This document shows, piece after piece, positions 1 to 5,904 of a DNA stretch of 6,824 bases. Source of the stretch: Gammaproteobacteria bacterium. Lineage in GTDB: Bacteria; Pseudomonadota; Gammaproteobacteria; Arenicellales; DRJH01. The stretch lies in NCBI GenBank assembly GCA_011052285.1, contig DRJH01000129.1, positions 1 through 6,824 on the forward strand, given 5' to 3'. The position numbers and the translations under genes are program-made. The notes under the pieces are model-generated. The model saw only the letters and a program-made list of their open reading frames with translations. It was not told the origin of the DNA and made no database searches. Position 1 is the first letter of the stretch, and the number at the start of each line of letters is the position of its first letter.

Positions 1-278
1 CCACTCGTGGTTTTGGTACTGGCCCAACTGGCTCCATAGTGTGCTTTGACCTTTGTACTCCAGTCGTTAAAGGCACCTCTGTAGGCAATAACCCACACCG
101 GGTCATCAGTCACTCCCTTATGCTTGTGGCTTATACACGACTTCTTACTGCTGCTTTTAGCGACAACAGCTGGAGAAGTCAGCGAAGCAAGCAGAGACAG
201 CAACAGTAGAGCCAGCGTGATGGTTAATCCGGGATGTTGCACGGGTATCCCGGTTGCCATGGAGTATTGCCTTTTCAT
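1..278 (-). CDS. Exported protein of unknown function, N-terminal part only
   Basis: An open frame runs leftward from an ATG at 278 to the window edge, giving 92 residues with no stop. It starts MKRQYSMATGIP and has a clear Sec signal peptide: basic residues at 2-3, a leucine-rich core at about 18-33, and a likely cleavage after AVVA at residue 40. The visible mature part is basic and Ser/Lys-rich at first (KSSSKKSC), then has a Trp/Tyr-containing stretch (VWVIAYRGAFNDW, about 61-73). Its single cysteine is residue 48, too far from the signal peptide for a lipobox. The start at 278 is chosen because AGGTGAT, a seven-base match to the anti-Shine-Dalgarno sequence, sits four bases upstream. In-frame ATGs at 284 and 260 are alternatives. 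A promoter at 448-475 suggests it is transcribed separately from the protease operon. I recognise no family, so it is probably a periplasmic or secreted protein of unknown function. Confidence 0.72.
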   Translation of the reverse strand, partial: MKRQYSMATGIPVQHPGLTITLALLLLSLLASLTSPAVVAKSSSKKSCISHKHKGVTDDPVWVIAYRGAFNDWSTKVKAHYGASWASTKTTS

Positions 279-282
279 CGTC

Positions 283-289
283 ATCACCT
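283..289 (-). promoter_or_regulatory. Ribosome binding site of the left-edge exported gene
   Basis: On the minus strand AGGTGAT lies four bases before the ATG at 278. It matches seven consecutive bases of the sequence complementary to the 16S rRNA 3' end, at its downstream side, so the short spacer is appropriate. It favours the ATG at 278 over the ATG at 284, which lies inside the site. Confidence 0.6.
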
Positions 290-447
290 GATTTGTTCTG
301 TACACCTGCGTAGTCGTAGCTTTCTCACAGATGGTTCAATTAGACTGCCAGTTTGCAGGCATAAAAGAATGGCTGGAGCACTCACGGGTAATAGGGGCAG
401 TACTTATTCATCCTACATTGGCCACCCTGATCTATTGCCACATTCTA

Positions 448-475
448 ATTATAGGATGCGAATGTACCACGTCAG
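448..475 (-). promoter_or_regulatory. Candidate sigma70 promoter for the left-edge exported gene
   Basis: Reading leftward, a perfect -10 hexamer TATAAT occupies 453-448. A -35-like CTGACG (four of six consensus bases) occupies 475-470, with a 16-base spacer. Transcription would start near 441 and leave a leader of about 160 nt before the ATG at 278. No closer promoter of similar quality was seen. The perfect -10 in an otherwise gene-free region is the main support, and the weak -35 leaves room for an activator. Confidence 0.5.
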
Positions 476-553
476 CTGCATATAAGTTAGCTGGGATGAG
501 GGCATGTGGGTCTTGCGCTTAATCTCATACCCTGTTGGTGAAGGTTGCAGTTG

Positions 554-599
554 AATTCCGGTTTTAAGCCGTATTGGGGAAAACTCGACGTACGGAATT
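554..599. repeat. Inverted repeat, 7-base arms, 32-base loop
   Basis: AATTCCG at 554-560 is perfectly complementary to CGGAATT at 593-599. Directly inside, GTTTT (561-565) can also pair with AAAAC (580-584), leaving an asymmetric bulge. It is upstream of the candidate promoter at 448-475 and could be a regulator site or chance. There is no T tract, so it does not look like an intrinsic terminator. Confidence 0.25.
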
Positions 600-677
600 T
601 TAGAGGGGGAGGAGGAAACGTGTTGCATGGTCTGGTGGCCTTTTGCCACGATGCTGGAAACGGTGGATACATTAGAA

Positions 678-725
678 GTCACAGGCCTACACAAAAGCGC
701 ACCTCTTCCCTACTCGACCTGTGAC
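678..725. repeat. Inverted repeat just downstream of the protease gene
   Basis: GTCACAGG at 678-685 and CCTGTGAC at 718-725 form a perfect 8-base inverted repeat with a 32-base loop. It begins eight bases beyond the protease stop codon on the minus strand. The position suits a 3'-end RNA structure, but the loop is long and no run of T follows on the minus strand (TTCTAATG), so intrinsic termination is doubtful. It may be a stabilising stem or a chance match. Confidence 0.35.
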
Positions 726-733
726 CCTGTAGC

Positions 734-3352
734 TCAGTTGAGGTGAAGTTGTCCGCGGGATTCACGTATTCCATGATGACTGGTTTGCAGCACCAGCCGT
801 ATGGTCCAGGTTCCGGCATGGGAAAAAGCGGTTGCGGGGATCACCCCCAACGGGCCGTCAGTGACCGGCTCGGTGATGGGTGTGGCAATACGGCGCCACG
901 ATTTTGGATTGGATCCTGCGCCTAATTCAAGCCGGGCACTGTCGAAATCGGAGCTTTCGGCGGTGCCTGAAACCACAATGGCCGGTTTGCCACGCAGGCT
1001 ACTGCGGGTCAAAGACGCCAGTGAGGCCCGAACCTGAAACTCAGGATCGGCACGCATGGCCCGGGTTGCGTTCAGGAGGCCGTAACCACTGAACTGATCC
1101 CAGCCGGGGATGCCGATATCATCTGCCGAATTCAGGATCTTTCGGGTCACCTCTACAGCACTGAGTTGTGGCTGTACCGCCATGATCAGAGAAGCCGTAG
1201 CGCTGACGATGGGTGTAGCAAAGGAGGTTCCGCTGACCCGGTAGTAGCGCCGGGTACGGCCCACGATAGCGGAACCGGGAACATAGCCGTCCGGTCCAAC
1301 CCACCGCAACAGATCCGTGTGCCAGGCCCTGAGTGAGAGAATATCCACGCCAGGTGCGGCGATATCAATCGCCTGGCCCCAGTTGGAAAACGTTGCATGG
1401 CGATTGTCCGCATTGGTAGCGGCAACGGTCAATACGCCATCGAGACTACCGGGATAGTTCAGCTCGGATGAGGTACCGCCGTTGCCGGCTGCAACCACCA
1501 CCAGCACCGCTTTTTGCTGAGCGTATTCGATGGCATCTCGCTCAAAGCGAGAGAAAGAGGTGCCACCAATGCTGAGGTTGATGATCCGGGCGCCATTTTG
1601 TACCGCATAGAGAATGGCAAAGCCGATGGCGGCAGAGTCCCCTCGCAGGAGTGGATCGAGAACCTTCAGCGGCATGATTCTGGCCCAGGGATTGATCCCC
1701 TTAATGCCGATGCCGTTATCAGACCGTGCCGCAATAATCCCGGCATTCACCGTGCCATGGCCGTTGTAATCAAACAAATCCGTGTTGTCGGTGAGAAAAT
1801 TCCAGCCATGTACATCATCGATATAACCATTGTGATCATCGTCAATGTTGTTGCCGGGAATTTCTTTCTGGTTGGTCCACAATGTTCCGGCCAGTTCGGG
1901 ATGCGTCGGGTCCACTCCCGAATCAATCAGTGCAACGATCACAGGCTGCCCAGCAGACAAACCGTGCCAGGCAGAGCGGGGATTGTCTGCTGAAAGAAAT
2001 CCCACGCGCTTAATGGCCCATTGGTCATCCGTGTGCTGCCCCCAACTATTTTGTGAAAGAAACAGTGGGTCATCCTGATGATTCACGGCCTGACCACCAC
2101 GACTCTGCCCTGAATCCGTATACCACAGTGAAGTCGGCAGGTAATCGTTGAGCGCCACATGACGATTGCCCTGAGTATAGGTCACCAAACCCTCGCTATC
2201 TACTACTCGGGTTACGGTTGCCCCCCTGCTGCCTGTGCTATGCTGTGCGGGTCGGCGTGCCTCCCTGAAGGCTGCCTCTACAAGTGTCTGGATGGTCTTC
2301 CGTAGCCGCTGGTTTTCTTGTTCCAGCGCCTTGATCTTCTTGTTCACCTGCTTGATTTTTTTCCGCCATGCCTTAGCGTGCTCCAAATCATTGTTCCAGG
2401 CAATAAATAAATCATCTTTCCTGCTTTTAAGTTGACGGATTTTCTGTACATTGTTCCGTAAATTGTTTAGAGCCTGCATATGGGCAGCCCGGTCTTGTTG
2501 CAACTGACTCAGCGCAGAATCATGCTCTGAGGAGGGACTCTGTCCCCGAGAGACCCGCGTCATCGCAAGGTCAAGGTGGCCAAGGCCACGATATGCTTCA
2601 GCGGGACCATGTGTTCCATAAACATAAAAAGTTCCATCGGAGGTGGTATATGTTTTTATGCCAGCATCATTCTGCCCTGAATCCGTATACCACGGCGAAG
2701 TCGGCTGGTAATCGTTGACCGCAACATGGCTATCCCCCTGGGTAGACGTTACCACCCCCTCTCCATCGAACACCCGGGTTGCCGTTGGCCCCGTGCTGCG
2801 CGTACGACTTAACGTGGGCCGGTGTGCTCGTGCTTCCCTGAAGACCGCCTCGGCGAGAGCCTGGATAGTCTTGCGCAGGTGCCGATTTTCTTGCTTCAGT
2901 TGTTTGCGTCTTTTGTTGAAAAAATTATACTCATCCGAGTAAGATGAATCCATGAACTGCAGTATCGAGAGAGAATCCAGTTTGTCTCTCAGCTGTTTCA
3001 TTTCCTCCAAATTATCCCGCAAGGTCTTCATTGCCTGCATGTAAGCGCGATCAGCTGGCTGCAGCGGGCTCAGACCACGGCTAGTGGGCGTTATCCTGGC
3101 CATCGAGGAAAAAGCATAGTTGTCATTGAACAAGGTGCCTTGTTCGTCTTCTCCTCCGAGCAGCAACACCCTCCCACCCGGCAGCTTTACGATCCCTCGA
3201 CCCGTGTGTCTAAGCATTTGGACGTATCCATCGAGACTATACCCACTGTTGCGTCGATTAAGTCCATCCGGTCCATCTCCAAAGGAGACAGGAGACCAGG
3301 CAGTCAGGGCGGCAAGAGTAATAATCGCTTCGATAGAGTAATTTTTTCGCAT
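734..3352 (-). CDS. Exported subtilisin-like (S8) serine protease with duplicated N-terminal coiled-coil module
   Basis: This 872-residue protein, numbered from the ATG at 3352, cleaves peptide bonds outside the cytoplasm. A Sec signal peptide is visible (basic MRKN, then the hydrophobic core AIITLAALTAW, cleavage near 25). The subtilase triad is complete: Asp477 (IDSGVD), His532 (NGHGT) and Ser710 (GTSFATP), with oxyanion Asn624 (AAGNGG). An acidic NNIDDDHNG loop near 501-509 suggests a calcium site common in this family. Residues 773-872 look like a C-terminal beta-sandwich. The first 440 residues are unusual: a Kelch-like strand (about 48-85), then two copies of a coiled-coil module, and no recognisable I9 propeptide. 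The upstream glycosyltransferase stop TAA is three bases from this ATG. GGAG at 3361-3364 is eight bases from it; an in-frame GTG at 3355 is an alternative start. The protease probably matures or releases a surface protein handled by the operon. The catalytic assignment is firm; the substrate is inferred. Confidence 0.95.
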   Translation of the reverse strand: MRKNYSIEAIITLAALTAWSPVSFGDGPDGLNRRNSGYSLDGYVQMLRHTGRGIVKLPGGRVLLLGGEDEQGTLFNDNYAFSSMARITPTSRGLSPLQPADRAYMQAMKTLRDNLEEMKQLRDKLDSLSILQFMDSSYSDEYNFFNKRRKQLKQENRHLRKTIQALAEAVFREARAHRPTLSRTRSTGPTATRVFDGEGVVTSTQGDSHVAVNDYQPTSPWYTDSGQNDAGIKTYTTSDGTFYVYGTHGPAEAYRGLGHLDLAMTRVSRGQSPSSEHDSALSQLQQDRAAHMQALNNLRNNVQKIRQLKSRKDDLFIAWNNDLEHAKAWRKKIKQVNKKIKALEQENQRLRKTIQTLVEAAFREARRPAQHSTGSRGATVTRVVDSEGLVTYTQGNRHVALNDYLPTSLWYTDSGQSRGGQAVNHQDDPLFLSQNSWGQHTDDQWAIKRVGFLSADNPRSAWHGLSAGQPVIVALIDSGVDPTHPELAGTLWTNQKEIPGNNIDDDHNGYIDDVHGWNFLTDNTDLFDYNGHGTVNAGIIAARSDNGIGIKGINPWARIMPLKVLDPLLRGDSAAIGFAILYAVQNGARIINLSIGGTSFSRFERDAIEYAQQKAVLVVVAAGNGGTSSELNYPGSLDGVLTVAATNADNRHATFSNWGQAIDIAAPGVDILSLRAWHTDLLRWVGPDGYVPGSAIVGRTRRYYRVSGTSFATPIVSATASLIMAVQPQLSAVEVTRKILNSADDIGIPGWDQFSGYGLLNATRAMRADPEFQVRASLASLTRSSLRGKPAIVVSGTAESSDFDSARLELGAGSNPKSWRRIATPITEPVTDGPLGVIPATAFSHAGTWTIRLVLQTSHHGIRESRGQLHLN
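2102..2500 (-). repeat. Coiled-coil module, copy 2, within the protease gene
   Basis: This encodes roughly residues 285-417 of the protease. It contains a Lys/Glu/Gln-rich helical stretch with the core ENQRLRKTIQTLVEAAFREA, followed by a conserved tail ending NDYLPTSLWYTDSGQ. It matches copy 1 (2672-3058): the last 41 residues agree at 29 positions, and the DNA of the tail is nearly identical over short stretches, with an offset of 567 bases, exactly 189 codons. The helical part of this copy is about five residues longer. Confidence 0.85.
2672..3058 (-). repeat. Coiled-coil module, copy 1, within the protease gene
   Basis: This encodes roughly residues 99-227 of the protease. It has the helical core ENRHLRKTIQALAEAVFREA and the tail NDYQPTSPWYTDSGQ shared with copy 2. 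A spacer of about 57 residues (including TFYVYGTHGP) separates the copies. The two are direct, in-frame repeats, most simply explained by an internal tandem duplication. Confidence 0.85.
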
Positions 3353-3355
3353 CAC

Positions 3356-4600
3356 TTAGTCTCCACAGGCTTGTTGTATTTTCGCTGTGCCATACGCAGC
3401 TGTTGTACCAGTCAGTAGCTCGATCTGCCGGAGCAAAAGGTGGTTCAGGTCAAAGTTGTCACAAATCCTTTGCCGGGCGCTGTTGCGGATTTGCCTTGCC
3501 GGAACCTTGCCCTGCAGGACGGCCGTGACGTTCGAGGCAATGTCGGTCGGCGAGAAAAAATTAGCCAGCAGACCGTGCTCACCATGATGAATGACTTCAC
3601 GAACCGGAGCCGTATCTGAACCCACAACCAGGCATCCGCAGGCCATTGCCTCCAGGCAGGACCAGGACAGTACAAATGGCCGGGTCAGATAGACGTGGAC
3701 GCTGGAATGGCGTAGCAGGGTACGGTACTGTCCGTAGGGCAAGGAACCGACAAAGTGGACGCGCCCGGTAGGCAAGCTGACTTGCTCCAGCATGGCTTCC
3801 TTCCAGCTCCGGCCATCCTCACGGGCAGCTCCATAACAGACCCGATCTGAACCTGCGATCACCACATGGCAATCCGGTGTTTTCTCAAAAATCTGCGGCA
3901 AAGCCTGAATGAACTGTGGGAATCCGCGGTACGGTTCCATGCCTCGATTCGCGTAGGTGATGATCTTTTCTTCACCGGTCAGGGCCAAGCCCGGGATTTC
4001 CAGGGCCGCGTTGGCTTGCGGCGAAAAATACTCGGTATCAATCCCTTCATGGACGACGGCGATGTGGTCACGAAAGCGGGCAGGAAATTGTTGGCGTTGC
4101 CAATGAGTCGCTGTCAGCACCTGGTCGGATGATGCCAGGTCATGCAGGATAACCGTATTTCTCAGACGCAGGTGGGCGGCATATTCGGCGGCAATCGGTG
4201 TTTTTCTGCCACATAGGCTGTCCTCGCTTTGTGCATCAAAATACCACTCTACGACAGAGACAAAACGCGCATTGGGAAAAACATCACGGATGAACCATGT
4301 CCCGCCCCAGCCAGAATACCCATAGATGACATCCGGATAAAATCCCCGGTTACGAAGTTGCAGGCAGCGTTTCAATACCGCCAGTCCATGCGCCGAAGCA
4401 TCGAACAGGGGTTGCGAAAAAGGATCATTTTTTGCCGGCTTTACGGTATAGACAGCCTTTTTTACCCCGGGTATGGTCCATTCCCGGCGTGGATTGGCTG
4501 TGGCGAAGACGACTTCACAATCCGGCTTACTACCAAACCATGCGGCCAGATGCCGGCACTGTGCCGGAAAATTGGGATGAATAAACAGCAGTCGCATCAT
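3356..4600 (-). CDS. Family 4 glycosyltransferase (GT-B fold)
   Basis: This 414-residue cytoplasmic enzyme probably transfers a sugar from a nucleotide-sugar donor. The N-terminal half starts RLLFIHPNFPAQCRHLA and contains YGYSGWGGTWFIRDVFPNA near 93-111 and VVEWYF near 116-121, resembling the Glyco_trans_4_3 group (PF12000). The C-terminal half is a Glycos_transf_1 domain: HEGID (184-188), ANRGMEPYRGFPQF (217-230), and LEAMACGCLVVGSD (316-329) with donor-site Glu317. The first Glu of the classical E-x7-E pair is Phe309, within a PFVLSWS stretch that I recall as typical of this subgroup. The start overlaps the adaptor stop in the form ATGA. AGGA at 4604-4607 is three bases from the first ATG and six from a second ATG at 4597, so initiation may be at either. 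There is no signal peptide or membrane segment. Its place between a secretion adaptor and a protease suggests glycosylation of the exported substrate, but polysaccharide synthesis cannot be excluded. Confidence 0.9.
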   Translation of the reverse strand: MMRLLFIHPNFPAQCRHLAAWFGSKPDCEVVFATANPRREWTIPGVKKAVYTVKPAKNDPFSQPLFDASAHGLAVLKRCLQLRNRGFYPDVIYGYSGWGGTWFIRDVFPNARFVSVVEWYFDAQSEDSLCGRKTPIAAEYAAHLRLRNTVILHDLASSDQVLTATHWQRQQFPARFRDHIAVVHEGIDTEYFSPQANAALEIPGLALTGEEKIITYANRGMEPYRGFPQFIQALPQIFEKTPDCHVVIAGSDRVCYGAAREDGRSWKEAMLEQVSLPTGRVHFVGSLPYGQYRTLLRHSSVHVYLTRPFVLSWSCLEAMACGCLVVGSDTAPVREVIHHGEHGLLANFFSPTDIASNVTAVLQGKVPARQIRNSARQRICDNFDLNHLLLRQIELLTGTTAAYGTAKIQQACGD

Positions 4601-5904
4601 CGTTCCTGAAGCGAAAATGCCAGGGAATTAAGAAAGGGATCAAACAGATACTGCAGTACAGAACGGCTGCCGATATGCAGTGATACCATAACCTGCAAAC
4701 CCGGTGACAGCTGATATTGCTGGTAACCGTTGTCAAAACGTTCTTTGTTGGGGCGCACGCGGAGTGTATAAAATGGACGCTGATCCCGGGTCATGGATGC
4801 GTCTGGACCGACAAAAACCACCTGGCCGGTGATTTTTCCAAAATGCCTGGCATCACTGGAAGCCAGGCGTATGGCCGCCTGTTGGCCGACATGCACATAG
4901 CCGATATCTTCTACCGGCAAATGGGCCTCGATCAATAAATAGTCACCCTCCGGAACGATCTCCGCCACGGCCATTCCGGGCCGGATGACCCCTCCCAAGG
5001 TGACGATATGGAGGGTTTTGACAATACCATCGACGGGTGATTTGATTTCGGTGCGCGCCAAGTTGTCGGTATATTTTCTGCGCTGTATGGCTATGGTTTG
5101 TAGATTCTCACGTGTTTTCTGCAATAATTCCTCTGCTTTTGCATGGTATTCTACTCTTGCCTGCAGTATCCTGGCCTGTACTTCGGCAAAGGCCAGGCGA
5201 GCCTCTTCCAGGCTGACCCGGTCGGTTTGAATTTTTCCCTCGAGGCTCGCAACCTGGCGCTCCAGATCAAGCTGTTTGTAGCTTGTGGTCAGATTCTCCT
5301 GCAGTAATTTTCGACTCAGATTGCGTTGTTTTGTTGTCAATTCCAGATTTTTTTGGTTGCCGGTAATTCGCACACGCAACACTTTTGCCTTTTTTTTGCG
5401 TTGTTCCAGTTGCTGATGTAACACGGCCAATTGGCTTTTCAGTGCTTTTTTACCGGTTTGAAAAAGCGCGCGGTTTTGCTTGGCAATATCCGGGTACTGG
5501 TTCTCAAGCGAGCCGGTAAAGTGTAGCTTCCTGGCATCTTTGAGCATTGCAGACAATCGCACGATATCCGCTTGTCTGGCAGCGGCCAGCATCTCCAGCC
5601 TGGCCAGATCTGCTGAACTTCCGGTCCGGGAAAGCTCCATCAACGTCTGTCCATCCTTTACCCGCTGGCCTTCCTGGACCAATATTTTTTTAACAATACC
5701 GCCTTCGAGGTGCTGCACCGTTTTCACCATACTGCCGGGGATTACCTTACCTCCAGCCAGGGAGACGACATCCAGTCGGCCATACCAGGACCAGGCAATC
5801 AAGGCTGCAGTGCTGATACAAAGAACCAGCAGGAACAGATGGTGGGCGGTCAGAACCGTGTGCTTTTCCTGCTCGATGGCATGGTTTTGATGGATCATTT
5901 TCAT
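4597..5904 (-). CDS. HlyD-family type I secretion periplasmic adaptor (membrane fusion protein)
   Basis: This 435-residue protein would link an inner-membrane ABC transporter to an outer-membrane TolC-like channel in type I secretion. A short cytoplasmic N-terminus is followed by one membrane helix at about 20-41 (LFLLVLCISTAALIAW). The first half of the lipoyl-like domain is at about 62-91 (VQHLEGGIVKKILVQEGQRV), and a long coiled-coil hairpin spans about 95-283. The second lipoyl half is at 284-318 (RTEIKSPVDGIVKTLHI). A beta-barrel and C-terminal segment (SPGLQVMVSLHIGSRSVLQYL) complete it. Length and order match the TIGR01843-type adaptors. The start overlaps the upstream ABC gene stop as ATGA. 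GGAG at 5906-5909 is only one base from this ATG but seven from an in-frame ATG at 5898, which may be the true start (433 residues). No intact partner ABC exporter is visible; it may lie upstream of the window. Confidence 0.95.
   Translation of the reverse strand: MKMIHQNHAIEQEKHTVLTAHHLFLLVLCISTAALIAWSWYGRLDVVSLAGGKVIPGSMVKTVQHLEGGIVKKILVQEGQRVKDGQTLMELSRTGSSADLARLEMLAAARQADIVRLSAMLKDARKLHFTGSLENQYPDIAKQNRALFQTGKKALKSQLAVLHQQLEQRKKKAKVLRVRITGNQKNLELTTKQRNLSRKLLQENLTTSYKQLDLERQVASLEGKIQTDRVSLEEARLAFAEVQARILQARVEYHAKAEELLQKTRENLQTIAIQRRKYTDNLARTEIKSPVDGIVKTLHIVTLGGVIRPGMAVAEIVPEGDYLLIEAHLPVEDIGYVHVGQQAAIRLASSDARHFGKITGQVVFVGPDASMTRDQRPFYTLRVRPNKERFDNGYQQYQLSPGLQVMVSLHIGSRSVLQYLFDPFLNSLAFSLQER

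Larger units (their letters stand above)
279..733. other. Intergenic region between the protease operon and the left-edge gene
   Basis: This stretch of about 455 bases separates the protease stop from the next minus-strand gene. Short open frames on both strands (for example 234-485 plus and 449-694 minus) have unconvincing, Ser/His/Cys-rich or low-complexity translations, no domain and no good ribosome binding site, so I do not call them. The region holds the promoter at 448-475, the ribosome binding site at 283-289 and two inverted repeats (554-599 and 678-725). I found no tRNA and no clear GC stem with a T tract that would terminate the protease operon. Confidence 0.6.

Noticed and set aside
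606..660. Short hairpin GTGGC-CTTTT-GCCAC near 634-650 as an intrinsic terminator
   Set aside because: The stem is only five base pairs and no T run follows on either strand.
449..694. 81-residue minus-strand open frame in the intergenic gap
   Set aside because: The translation has no recognisable domain or signal, overlaps the candidate promoter, and lacks a good Shine-Dalgarno site.
727..760. A tRNA-like D-arm string (TGTAGCTCAGTTG) on the plus strand near 728-740
   Set aside because: The downstream bases lack the rest of the D-arm, an anticodon stem and a T-arm (GGTTCRA), and the stretch overlaps the 3' end of the protease gene.
1514..1993. 159-residue plus-strand open frame opposite the protease catalytic domain
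   Set aside because: It is antisense to conserved subtilase motifs, shows no domain and has no convincing ribosome binding site, so it is a shadow frame.
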